Assembly: GCA_030655675.1 (NCBI GenBank)
Contig: JAUSPM010000281.1
Span: forward strand, 1 to 6,212
DNA length: 6,212 nucleotides
DNA from: Methanosarcinaceae archaeon
GTDB taxonomy: Archaea > Halobacteriota > Methanosarcinia > Methanosarcinales > Methanosarcinaceae
Reading direction: 5' to 3'
Shown here: positions 1 through 5,741 of the stretch, piece after piece
Layout: every line of letters begins with the position of its first letter
Position numbering within the stretch: the first letter of the stretch is position 1
Notes under the pieces: generated by a model
What the model was told of the DNA's origin: nothing
Databases searched by the model: none
The model's input: only the letters and a program-made list of their open reading frames with translations
Translations under genes and position numbers: made by a program

Positions 1-23
1 AAAAAGTAATCGGATATAGGTCT

Positions 24-72
24 AAGTTAAAGTTTAAACTTAAATTTAAGTTAAAATTTAACCTTAACCTTA
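24..72. repeat. AT-rich overlapping palindromes downstream of the synthase gene
   Basis: This tract follows the stop codon of the minus-strand synthase gene. It contains two overlapping perfect palindromes: AAGTTTAAACTT at 30-41 and AACTTAAATTTAAGTT at 37-52. A short AACCTT repeat lies at 60-71. It is low-complexity sequence that could form cruciforms or act as a 3' processing or termination zone. Nothing shows a specific role. Confidence 0.5.
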
Positions 73-90
73 TATTCAAAATATTATTAT

Positions 91-1383
91 TTATTCGTCT
101 TCTTCGTCAATATCCCCATAATGTCGATCACGTTTTACAACAGATTCGAACAGGAAGTATTTTTCAACATACGCTTGTATCTCTTCATCGGATATGCATG
201 ATACCCTCTTTTCCTGGTCATATAATTTCTGGATCTCTTTCTGAATAGACCGCAGACGTTTGTCATCCTTTCCTACTGTGATCTCAATATCCATCAGATC
301 GTTCAAGGTTTCCTGAACCTTGTGTTTCAAAACTTCAATGCCGGATGAATCTCCGATAAGGAATATGCGTTCCCCCCCGACCTTCTCCGGAAGGTATGGT
401 TCATACGTGAATGGGTTTTTAATAACACCTGCTGCATGTATCCCGGATTCATGGGCAAAAATATTTCGACCTACAACTGATTTGTTTCGTGGGATTCTAA
501 TTCCGATCTCTTTTTCCATGAATCTGGCAAATTTTGTGATTGATTCAAGATTATATTTATCGAATCCTTCTACCCGCTCTTTAAGGAAAATGACCAGTTT
601 TTCCATTTCAGCATTGCCTGCACGCTCACCGATACCAAGGAATGTCACACTTGACCAATTTGCGCCGTGCCAGTATCCTGCAAGTGAATTCGCAACTGCA
701 AGACCAAAATCATCATGACAGTGTGTTTCTATGTTCACAGCACCAAGTTCGTTCTTTATGTGTTTGACCATCGAAGGGATGCCATACGGCTCATCAACAC
801 CAATAAACGGAAGCCCAAACCCTACTGTATCACAAAGCCGAATCGTACATTTTGGATCGATCTCAAGTAGTTTTCCAATAAGCGGATAAACGAAATTATA
901 GTTATCCGCACGGGTCATATCTTCAATATGTGCACGTGTTCGAAGTCCGTGGTCAACTGCATACTGAAGTGCATTTAAGAACTTTTCTTCTGCCGCCTCA
1001 CGACTTGCAAGTCCCATCTTGTCAAATATATGTGAATCGGATACTGACATGAGAATTCCGGTTTCCTCGATCCCATCAACTTCCAGTATCATATCAATAT
1101 CAGCAGGCACTGCTCGTGCCCAACCTGTAACTTCAGGGGATTCATACCCTTGGTCAAACATCAATTTGACTGCTGCTCGATCACGCTCATTAAATACAAA
1201 AGTTTCAAGTTTTTCAATACCAATTTCATGTAAAAACTCGTATATTTTGAATTTTTGTCCTCTGTTCATGACAATCCCGGGCATCTGGGAACCGTCACGA
1301 ATAGTGCTGTCGCTGATGAAGATCTCCTGTCCTTCAGGCAGTTTTATTTTGGGCAAGTCATCATAAGATTTGTATACTTTCAT
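91..1383 (-). CDS. DRE-TIM family acyltransferase (homocitrate / 2-isopropylmalate / citramalate / Re-citrate synthase-like)
   Basis: Predicted cytoplasmic enzyme of 430 residues that should condense acetyl-CoA with a 2-oxo acid through a divalent metal. Visible family motifs are SDSTIRDGSQ (24-33; R29, D30), THCHDDFG (220-227; metal ligands H221 and H223), GERAGN (252-257; N257) and FAHESGIH (309-316; H316). The catalytic TIM barrel is therefore complete. After the barrel comes LIGDSSG (342-348), where related synthases usually read GKHSG, then about 80 helical residues and an acidic tail (DEEDE). It lacks the long C-terminal regulatory domain of classical LeuA. I start it at the ATG at 1383 because AAGGAGG lies 7 nt upstream; an in-frame start at 1452 would add 23 residues without an SD. 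The substrate cannot be read from sequence. Re-citrate synthase, used by some anaerobes and of similar size, is a reasonable alternative to homocitrate or citramalate synthase. It is the last minus-strand gene here and is separated from tatA1 by about 400 bp, so it probably has its own promoter. Confidence 0.85.
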   Translation of the reverse strand: MKVYKSYDDLPKIKLPEGQEIFISDSTIRDGSQMPGIVMNRGQKFKIYEFLHEIGIEKLETFVFNERDRAAVKLMFDQGYESPEVTGWARAVPADIDMILEVDGIEETGILMSVSDSHIFDKMGLASREAAEEKFLNALQYAVDHGLRTRAHIEDMTRADNYNFVYPLIGKLLEIDPKCTIRLCDTVGFGLPFIGVDEPYGIPSMVKHIKNELGAVNIETHCHDDFGLAVANSLAGYWHGANWSSVTFLGIGERAGNAEMEKLVIFLKERVEGFDKYNLESITKFARFMEKEIGIRIPRNKSVVGRNIFAHESGIHAAGVIKNPFTYEPYLPEKVGGERIFLIGDSSGIEVLKHKVQETLNDLMDIEITVGKDDKRLRSIQKEIQKLYDQEKRVSCISDEEIQAYVEKYFLFESVVKRDRHYGDIDEEDE

Positions 1384-1390
1384 TGAAATC

Positions 1391-1397
1391 CTCCTTG
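1391..1397 (-). promoter_or_regulatory. Strong Shine-Dalgarno of the synthase gene
   Basis: On the minus strand AAGGAGG lies 7 nt before the ATG at 1383. This near-perfect anti-16S match decides the start of the synthase and argues against the upstream in-frame ATG at 1452. Confidence 0.8.
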
Positions 1398-1400
1398 TGA

Positions 1401-1464
1401 TGCGAAACAATTTCATTTGCGAATAATGCGCAAGTTCGGTATAATTTCGCAAGAATATTTAAAA
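1401..1464 (-). promoter_or_regulatory. Putative promoter of the synthase gene with nested inverted repeats
   Basis: A TATA-like TTTTAAATA lies on the minus strand at 1456-1464, about 75 nt before the start codon, predicting a leader of roughly 50 nt. Two nested inverted repeats sit between box and SD: TGCGAAA (1401-1407) with TTTCGCA (1445-1451), and TTGCG (1417-1421) with CGCAA (1429-1433). They could be a repressor operator near the transcription start or leader hairpins. The box position is inferred by eye. Confidence 0.4.
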
Positions 1465-1506
1465 TTTGATCTGTAGGCGTACATTTGGCCTGTTCTAGTT
1501 CAGCAA

Positions 1507-1626
1507 GAAAATGCTCACTTCGTTCGCATTAACTTGGACTATATAATTCTATAAATTATATACTACGAGAAAATTCTCCATTCAGTCGAATTAACTCGGA
1601 GTATATATTTATAAAATATATACAGT
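1507..1626. repeat. Tandem 62-bp repeat, two copies with conserved two-hairpin fold
   Basis: Copy A (1507-1564) and copy B (1569-1626) align with one 1-nt indel and roughly 75-80% identity by eye. Each has a first hairpin with a 5-bp stem and 11-nt loop: AATGC/GCATT at 1510-1514 and 1526-1530 in A, AATTC/GAATT at 1572-1576 and 1588-1592 in B. Each also has an AT-rich second hairpin: arms TATATAATT/AATTATATA at 1540-1548 and 1554-1562 in A, and GTATATATTT/AAATATATAC at 1601-1610 and 1614-1623 in B. A G-C pair in the A stem is T-A in B, so pairing is kept. It lies upstream of the synthase promoter and downstream of tatA1. Function unknown. Confidence 0.7.
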
Positions 1627-1749
1627 AAAAAATAGTGTAAATATATACACATTACACATATATTGCTGTGCTTTTTTCTACATGAAGGACGTTATCCTTA
1701 AAATGTCTTTCTTTTCACATCAAGCAAAATCGGCATATGTTACTGTTAA
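1627..1749. other. AT-rich non-coding stretch between synthase promoter region and tatA1
   Basis: No convincing ORF on either strand. Two small inverted repeats are visible: GTGTA (1635-1639) with TACAC (1646-1650), and AAGGA (1685-1689) with TCCTT (1695-1699). It continues the 405-bp gap that includes the 62-bp tandem repeats. I see no RNA gene in it. Confidence 0.4.
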
Positions 1750-1778
1750 AGATCAAGAGTGGCGTTATCACTCGATCT
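1750..1778 (-). terminator. Hairpin after tatA1, possible terminator or 3' end stabiliser
   Basis: Just past the tatA1 stop codon, AGATC (1750-1754) plus GAGTG (1757-1761) pair with CACTC (1769-1773) plus GATCT (1774-1778). The stem has a 2-nt bulge and a 7-nt loop. No long T-tract follows on the minus strand, so it may mark the mRNA 3' end rather than act as a bacterial-type terminator. Confidence 0.4.
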
Positions 1779-1788
1779 AAATTTGATT

Positions 1789-2109
1789 TTAAGGTTCAGA
1801 AGCCTCTTTTGGCTTTTGAAGTACTGTCTGGATCTCATCAAGCAATTCATCATCAGTCTTGCCTGTGACGTCTATCCCATTATCCAGTGCCATTTGCTGG
1901 ATTTTCGACTTTTTTTCATCCTCTGGCACATTTTTGATCGTTTTCTCGAACTCCTTTAACGATAGATCGGATTCACGCTGTGCTTTTTTGAATTCGCCCA
2001 TGGACGTTCCCATTGAGCGTGCAAGTTCGGGTAATTTGCTTGCTCCAAATAACAATACAATAAGTGCAAATATTAATATTAATTCTGTTGTGCCTAATCC
2101 GCCAATCAT
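1789..2109 (-). CDS. tatA: Twin-arginine translocase pore subunit TatA (paralogue 1)
   Basis: TatA of 106 residues, the membrane protein that oligomerises to let folded twin-arginine substrates cross the membrane. The N-terminus is outside. One short transmembrane helix (about 7-21, with polar E9) is followed by the FGxxKLPEL hinge (21-29) and an amphipathic helix to about residue 46 (GEFKKAQRE). A charged linker leads to a conserved-looking C-terminal segment (69-97) with the pattern IxxMAxDxGIDxxGKxxDE, also present in tatA2 (70-94). That pattern resembles a small helix-loop-helix of the HeH/SAP kind. GAGGTC at 2116-2121 (minus) gives an SD 6 nt from the ATG, and a TATA-like box lies at 2141-2150. 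It follows tatA2 by 55 bp on the same strand and may be cotranscribed with it or expressed alone. TatB-like function cannot be excluded, but the FG-KLPEL motif fits TatA. Confidence 0.93.
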   Translation of the reverse strand: MIGGLGTTELILIFALIVLLFGASKLPELARSMGTSMGEFKKAQRESDLSLKEFEKTIKNVPEDEKKSKIQQMALDNGIDVTGKTDDELLDEIQTVLQKPKEASEP

Positions 2110-2115
2110 GATTGT

Positions 2116-2150
2116 GACCTCGTTATGTGTATTTGGTTTGTATATATAAT
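2116..2150 (-). promoter_or_regulatory. tatA1 TATA-like box and Shine-Dalgarno
   Basis: ATTATATATA (minus strand, 2141-2150) lies about 37 nt from the ATG at 2109, and GAGGTC at 2116-2121 is the ribosome binding site. The predicted transcript start falls close to the SD, giving a very short leader. This suggests tatA1 can be expressed independently of tatA2. Confidence 0.4.
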
Positions 2151-2164
2151 ATGTGAAAACTGGT

Positions 2165-2482
2165 TTATTGTTTGATTTTATCTGTCTTAATGATTTCTGT
2201 CATCATATCGATCCATTCATCGGTGCTTTTTCCTTCTGTATCGATACCGGCATCTTGTGCCATTTTTTTGATCTTATCATCAACTTCGGTGTTTCTAATG
2301 TCTTTTTTACTGAAATCAATATTCTTATCAAATATATTCATTTCAAATTCGGCTGCACGCTGTGCTTTTTTAAAATCACCAAGTGATTTTCCTAATGACT
2401 TTGCAAGTTCTGGCAACTTATCCGGACCAAATAGGAACAATGCTGCGATGGCAATTGCAAGCAATTCAGTTGAACCGATCAT
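2165..2482 (-). CDS. tatA: Twin-arginine translocase pore subunit TatA (paralogue 2)
   Basis: Second TatA, 105 residues. A short transmembrane helix (about 4-18, polar E6) runs into FGPDKLPEL (18-26) and an amphipathic helix (27-42, KSLGKSLGDFKKAQR), the standard TatA layout. The tail ends with the same kind of segment as tatA1 (70-94: IKKMAQDAGIDTEGK and beyond). Outside the hinge and tail the two proteins differ clearly, so this is an old duplication. It lies 51 bp downstream of tatC1 on the same strand. No SD precedes the ATG, but a TATA-like TTTATGTAT is centred about 27 nt upstream, which fits a leaderless mRNA. It could also be translated from a tatC1-tatA2 transcript. TatA versus TatB cannot be settled by sequence, but archaea usually run Tat with TatA and TatC only. 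Confidence 0.93.
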   Translation of the reverse strand: MIGSTELLAIAIAALFLFGPDKLPELAKSLGKSLGDFKKAQRAAEFEMNIFDKNIDFSKKDIRNTEVDDKIKKMAQDAGIDTEGKSTDEWIDMMTEIIKTDKIKQ

Positions 2483-2504
2483 CTAGCAGTAATATACCAC
2501 ACCA

Positions 2505-2513
2505 ATACATAAA
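2505..2513 (-). promoter_or_regulatory. TATA-like box of tatA2, leaderless start
   Basis: TTTATGTAT on the minus strand is centred about 27 nt before the tatA2 ATG (2482), and there is no SD between them. In archaea transcription starts roughly 25 nt after the box, so the mRNA would begin almost at the start codon. Confidence 0.45.
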
Positions 2514-2533
2514 CATTTTTGGTCGATATGTGA

Positions 2534-3313
2534 CTAGAAAATCTTTGCTATAGCAATGCTAAACTCAAATAGCACAACCAATACTATTGCAGTGAATATT
2601 TGAGCGATAAAGGTAGGATCAGGGGACATGAACATTGAAAAACCAAAAAGTGCTGCATATACAATAAGCCTCTGTTTTTTAAGCGTCTCATACTTGATAA
2701 TGCCCATTTTAATTGCAAATATCACCAAAAGGGGCAATTGGAAAACAAGACCAAATCCCAATACAAGCATTGTTACTATTGAAATGGTTTCCGCAACGGA
2801 TATCTGGGCAATTGCAAGGTCGCTTGAATAGAATATTATGTATTTGAACATCAATGGAAGTGCCAGAAAATATGCAATACAAAAGCCTAAAATAAAAAGC
2901 AAAAATGATGCCGGTACGACTTTTATAAAAAAACGTTTTTCATTTTGGTATAACCCTCTTGCTGCAAACCTGAATATTTCATACAGGAACAAAGGAATAG
3001 TAACTGCCACCGCAAACACAAGAGATAGTTTAAAACGTGCAAATATCCATTCAAGTGGCGAATACACAGACATATCTATACCCGGTGGTACAAAATTATT
3101 CCAGACCATTTGCACCACGGATGCTGAAACTGGATAGGCTATTATCAATCCCGTAAAAAGTCCGACCAACACGATAGCCATACGGTTACGAAGTTCTTTC
3201 AAATGCACTGTCAAAGGCTGTACTTCATCCGCTGTAATATCTAATGTGTTTTTATCCTGTGCATCATCAATGCCAGTACCTTTGTTTACATCGTCATCAT
3301 CAGTATCAATCAT
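2534..3313 (-). CDS. tatC: Twin-arginine signal receptor TatC (paralogue 1)
   Basis: TatC of 259 residues with the expected six hydrophobic helices. This protein binds the twin-arginine signal peptide and recruits TatA. Signal-recognition features are intact: HLKELRNR (37-44) and, in the first cytoplasmic loop, FRFAARGLYQNE (F116 and E125, spaced like E. coli F94/E103). In the fourth helix the usual FE(L/V)P reads FQLP, so the conserved Glu (E. coli E170) is Gln192. The last loop reads SPDPTFIAQ (230-238), a variant of TPPDxxSQ. A 30-residue acidic N-terminal tail (DDDD, DITADE) precedes the core, which is longer than usual for TatC; the ATG at 3313 is the only good ATG before the core. No SD is seen, and TTTTATTA about 29 nt upstream suggests a leaderless transcript. 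It is first in the order tatC1-tatA2-tatA1 and divergent from tatC2. Confidence 0.93.
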   Translation of the reverse strand: MIDTDDDDVNKGTGIDDAQDKNTLDITADEVQPLTVHLKELRNRMAIVLVGLFTGLIIAYPVSASVVQMVWNNFVPPGIDMSVYSPLEWIFARFKLSLVFAVAVTIPLFLYEIFRFAARGLYQNEKRFFIKVVPASFLLFILGFCIAYFLALPLMFKYIIFYSSDLAIAQISVAETISIVTMLVLGFGLVFQLPLLVIFAIKMGIIKYETLKKQRLIVYAALFGFSMFMSPDPTFIAQIFTAIVLVVLFEFSIAIAKIF

Positions 3314-3331
3314 TACTAGTAAGGTAGAGCA

Positions 3332-3345
3332 TTTATGTAATAAAA
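3332..3345. promoter_or_regulatory. Overlapping divergent TATA-like boxes between tatC1 and tatC2
   Basis: The 93-bp gap between the divergent tatC genes holds TTTATGTA (plus, 3332-3339), which would start tatC2 mRNA near 3360. It also holds TTTTATTA (minus, 3338-3345), which would start tatC1 mRNA at about its ATG. The boxes overlap by 2 bp, so polymerase binding on the two sides could be mutually exclusive. Assignments are by eye. Confidence 0.35.
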
Positions 3346-3394
3346 GTTATGTGTAGTCAATAACATCAAATTCGTTAAAGGACACAAAAACAAG

Positions 3395-3409
3395 AAGGAG
3401 AATATCTTG
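3395..3409 (+). promoter_or_regulatory. SD that selects the TTG start of tatC2
   Basis: AAGGAG at 3395-3400 lies 6 nt before TTG at 3407. The next in-frame ATG (3419) is 18 nt from this SD, too far for normal initiation, so TTG is the likely start. Confidence 0.7.
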
Positions 3410-4156
3410 TCAAGCAGTATGGAAGACCTGAGTACTATAGTTAATGAAATTAAGAAAAAGATAGTGTACATAGGGCTTGCATTTTTACTTAGTACAACTG
3501 TCTCGCTTCAATTTACCGGTCCATTAATTGAGCGTATGAAAAATGATCTCTTGCCTGAAGGTGCAAAAATCGTTTACATTTCACCGCTTGAGGTCATGAT
3601 GTTAAAACTTAAGATCGCTTTGATATTAGGTTTTTTTATCATAATTCCTTTTGTTGCATTTTTTGTAATACGGGCAGTGCTCAAAAAGTTGAGAATTGAA
3701 AAACCCATCCATATCAATCGTTTCTGGATTATTACTACATCGTTTGCAATTATCCTGATGTTCCTGCTTGGGGCATCGTATGCATATTTTATCATGTTAC
3801 CCCTGTTCCTGAAATATCTCTACCTAAATGCCGCATCTTCGGGAATCGTTGCCACATATTCAATATTTAAATTCATCTCATTTGCAGCAGCAGCAACAAT
3901 TATTTTCGGTCTTGTCTTTGAACTGCCAATAGTTATGTTATTCCTCACAAAAAGCGGGATCGTTCAGTACAAAACATTTGTTGAATACCGCAAACACATG
4001 TACGTATTGTTTTTGGTAGTGGGTGCCCTTATAACTCCGCCGGATGTCCTTAGTCAGGTTATGGTTGGCGTGCCTTTGATCATTTTTTTTGAGATCAGTT
4101 TGTTTATTGTACGGATCATGGATAGAAGTAGCAATCAAAAAAAAGTCAAAAGCTAG
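3407..4156 (+). CDS. tatC: Divergent TatC paralogue 2
   Basis: A 249-residue TatC-family protein with six hydrophobic segments. The second half is canonical: GASYAYFIMLPLF (122-134), FGLVFELP (167-174, with the TM4 Glu as E172) and TPPDVLSQ (210-217). The signal-peptide-reading half is degenerate. Where HLxELRxR should be there is IVNEIKKK (11-18), keeping only the Glu. The first cytoplasmic loop (about 87-106, IRAVLKKLRIEKPIHINR) lacks the FxxPGLxxxE pattern, and the residue at the E. coli E103 position appears to be Asn. It starts at TTG, chosen by the AAGGAG upstream, which may limit expression. It is transcribed away from tatC1 with a 93-bp shared promoter region. Likely roles, by inference: partner of TatC1 in a mixed receptor, or receptor for unusual substrates. 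The frame is intact, so it is not an obvious pseudogene. Confidence 0.88.
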   Translation: MSSSMEDLSTIVNEIKKKIVYIGLAFLLSTTVSLQFTGPLIERMKNDLLPEGAKIVYISPLEVMMLKLKIALILGFFIIIPFVAFFVIRAVLKKLRIEKPIHINRFWIITTSFAIILMFLLGASYAYFIMLPLFLKYLYLNAASSGIVATYSIFKFISFAAAATIIFGLVFELPIVMLFLTKSGIVQYKTFVEYRKHMYVLFLVVGALITPPDVLSQVMVGVPLIIFFEISLFIVRIMDRSSNQKKVKS

Positions 4157-4176
4157 TGTTATTAGGCAGCAGATAA

Positions 4177-4227
4177 TTATTTAAGTTGAAATGATGTTGA
4201 TGCATTGCATATTCAATCAACAAAGGA
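4177..4227 (+). promoter_or_regulatory. Putative promoter and SD of the cytochrome pair
   Basis: TTATTTAA at 4177-4184 would start transcription near 4205-4210, and AAAGGA at 4222-4227 lies 8 nt before the ATG at 4236. The downstream cytochrome gene follows after 27 bp, so this is probably the promoter of both. Confidence 0.45.
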
Positions 4228-4235
4228 ATTAAAAA

Positions 4236-4823
4236 ATGAGAATTAAAAACCTTATGTTGCTCTTAATTATTTTAGTAATTGCAGCAATTGCAGTGACCGG
4301 ATGTATTGGGGATAATGATGAAGATAAAGTCCCGGCAAATGATGATATTGGAAAAATTGATCGGGAAAAAGAAGCTGTTTATAATGATTGTATTGAATGT
4401 CATCCAAATCAAGTCAAAGCAATGAGAATGGAATCCAGCGGATTACATTCTGTGAATGCATGTAATTTCTGTCACGTTCAGCACGGCTATATTCCGGCTT
4501 GTTCAGATTGTCATGGGTTAAATCATGGCGATGTTATCATCAATTGTCAACAATGTCACATCGAATCACATGCCCCAAGAAATATTAATTTCTCAATGGA
4601 AGAAGGTAATTATTCGTGCAGTATGTGCCATACAGATGAAGCAAATACACTTGATGCAAATCCTACAAAACACACTAACATGACTTGTCTGACATGTCAT
4701 ACAGAACATGGATTAATCCCTAAATGTATCAATTGTCATATTGCACATGATGACAACACGATAACGGACAATTGTAATGAATGCCATGAGACTGGACACA
4801 TACCAACGAAGATAAAAACATAA
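4236..4823 (+). CDS. Octaheme c-type cytochrome lipoprotein
   Basis: A 195-residue exported electron-transfer protein. Residues 1-23 form a lipoprotein signal: MRIKN, a hydrophobic stretch, then lipobox VTGC with Cys23 as the expected lipid anchor. There is no twin-arginine motif, so Sec export is expected. After an acidic linker come eight CxxCH heme sites starting at C52, C76, C89, C104, C128, C151, C164 and C180. They form two tetraheme modules with the same spacing (+24/+13/+15 and +23/+13/+16), joined by a 24-residue step. Sites are commonly followed by a further His (CNFCHVQHG, CSDCHGLNHG, CHETGH), fitting bis-His coordination. Little sequence lies outside the heme sites. It probably sits on the outer membrane face and relays electrons toward external acceptors or partner cytochromes. 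The redox partner cannot be named. It is the shorter of a tandem pair. Confidence 0.92.
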   Translation: MRIKNLMLLLIILVIAAIAVTGCIGDNDEDKVPANDDIGKIDREKEAVYNDCIECHPNQVKAMRMESSGLHSVNACNFCHVQHGYIPACSDCHGLNHGDVIINCQQCHIESHAPRNINFSMEEGNYSCSMCHTDEANTLDANPTKHTNMTCLTCHTEHGLIPKCINCHIAHDDNTITDNCNECHETGHIPTKIKT

Positions 4824-4835
4824 ATGATCATTGAC

Positions 4836-4841
4836 AAAGGG
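4836..4841 (+). promoter_or_regulatory. Shine-Dalgarno of the second cytochrome
   Basis: AAAGGG lies 9 nt before the ATG at 4851. The surrounding bases resemble the SD region of the first cytochrome (CAAAGGAATTAAAAA against CAAAGGGAATCAAATA), so the leader was duplicated with the gene. It favours 4851 over the in-frame ATG at 4824. Confidence 0.65.
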
Positions 4842-4850
4842 AATCAAATA

Positions 4851-5690
4851 ATGAAAATCAATAACCTTATGTTACTCTTAATTATTGCAGCAATTGCAAT
4901 AAGCGGTTGTATTGAAAATGGTGACACAAATACAACTACGATAAGTGATGTTGATCAAGATATTAACAAACTTAGTGATGATAAATTCAATTCGCTTGCC
5001 AATGATATAGAAACTGTTTCTAATGTGTGTGTTGAATGTCATACAAAACCTGTCAACACCATAAAGGAATCTGGTGGATTACATTCTCAGAAAAGTTGCA
5101 ATTTTTGTCATGTTCAGCACGGCTACATTCCAACATGTTCGGATTGCCATAACTTATTCCACGGAAATACAATTACTAATTGTGCACAATGTCATACTGA
5201 TGCACATGCACCAAAAGATATTACCTTCTCTACTGATGCAGACAAGTTTTCATGTAGTATATGTCATGTCGATGAAATTTCTATATTTAATGTAAATCCT
5301 ACAAAACACAGTGAACTTGATTGTTCAAGTTGTCACACAAAGCACGGGCTTATCCCTGAATGTGTCAATTGTCACATTCCACATGATGATGCCATGACAG
5401 CGGATGATTGTGGTAAATGCCACAAGACCGGACATATACCAACAAAAGTAATATATCCGACAACGACGCCAAAAAGCCTGTGTGCAGGATGTCATGCTGA
5501 TGCCATCAGTACAATGGAAAACAGTAATACCAAACATTCAAAGTTACTATGTTCCCAATGTCATCCGCAGCATGCCCGGATTCCGACATGTTCATCGTGT
5601 CATGCAACGCCACACGGTCCTGCAATGACAGATTGCGGTATAACATGTCACCTATCAGGACATGATGTTTGGAAACGACTTGAGTTTTGA
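4851..5690 (+). CDS. Dodecaheme c-type cytochrome lipoprotein (11 CxxCH plus one CxxxCH)
   Basis: A 279-residue paralogue of the upstream cytochrome. The start at 4851 is chosen because MKINNLMLLLI aligns with the neighbour's MRIKNLMLLLI and an SD precedes it; an in-frame ATG at 4824 would add 9 residues ahead of the signal. Lipobox ISGC gives Cys20 as lipid anchor. Heme sites begin at C60, C83, C96, C111, C135, C158, C171, C187, C211, C234, C247 and C262. They fall in three modules spaced +23/+13/+15, +23/+13/+16 and +23/+13/+15, with a period of about 76 residues. The third module (211-271) is absent from the upstream gene. The last site is CGITCH, a CxxxCH with three residues between the cysteines, instead of CxxCH. 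Expected role: membrane-anchored extracytoplasmic electron conduit, perhaps extending the reach of the octaheme partner. It is followed by a hairpin with T-tract. Substrate and partner are unknown. Confidence 0.92.
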   Translation: MKINNLMLLLIIAAIAISGCIENGDTNTTTISDVDQDINKLSDDKFNSLANDIETVSNVCVECHTKPVNTIKESGGLHSQKSCNFCHVQHGYIPTCSDCHNLFHGNTITNCAQCHTDAHAPKDITFSTDADKFSCSICHVDEISIFNVNPTKHSELDCSSCHTKHGLIPECVNCHIPHDDAMTADDCGKCHKTGHIPTKVIYPTTTPKSLCAGCHADAISTMENSNTKHSKLLCSQCHPQHARIPTCSSCHATPHGPAMTDCGITCHLSGHDVWKRLEF

Positions 5691-5735
5691 AATGGGTAGT
5701 TTTTAGTCTTTACTATCCGATTTCATCCTTTTTTT
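5689..5735 (+). terminator. Terminator-like hairpin with T-tract after the cytochromes
   Basis: GAAAT plus GGGTAGT (5689-5700) pairs with ACTATCC (5712-5718) plus ATTTC (5720-5724), with one G-U pair and one bulged G. A run of seven T follows at 5729-5735. It begins within the stop codon of the dodecaheme gene. U-rich tracts terminate archaeal transcription, so this likely ends the cytochrome transcript. Confidence 0.6.
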
Positions 5736-5741
5736 GGTTGG

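Noticed and set aside
320..1366. Plus-strand ORFs opposite the synthase
   Set aside because: They are antisense shadows of a gene with complete catalytic motifs on the other strand.
1384..1452. N-terminal extension of the synthase to an ATG at 1452
   Set aside because: The extension has no SD, overlaps the predicted leader and inverted repeats, and does not look like family sequence. The ATG at 1383 has AAGGAGG at ideal spacing.
1507..1626. CRISPR array
   Set aside because: There are only two adjacent, imperfect copies, with no spacers and no cas genes.
4824..4850. Start of the dodecaheme cytochrome at 4824
   Set aside because: It would put nine hydrophilic residues before the signal peptide. 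The paralogue aligns from 4851, which has an SD.
4236..5690. Cytochromes as Tat substrates because of the neighbouring tat genes
   Set aside because: Both signals are lipoprotein type with no twin arginine, and c-type heme is attached after Sec export.
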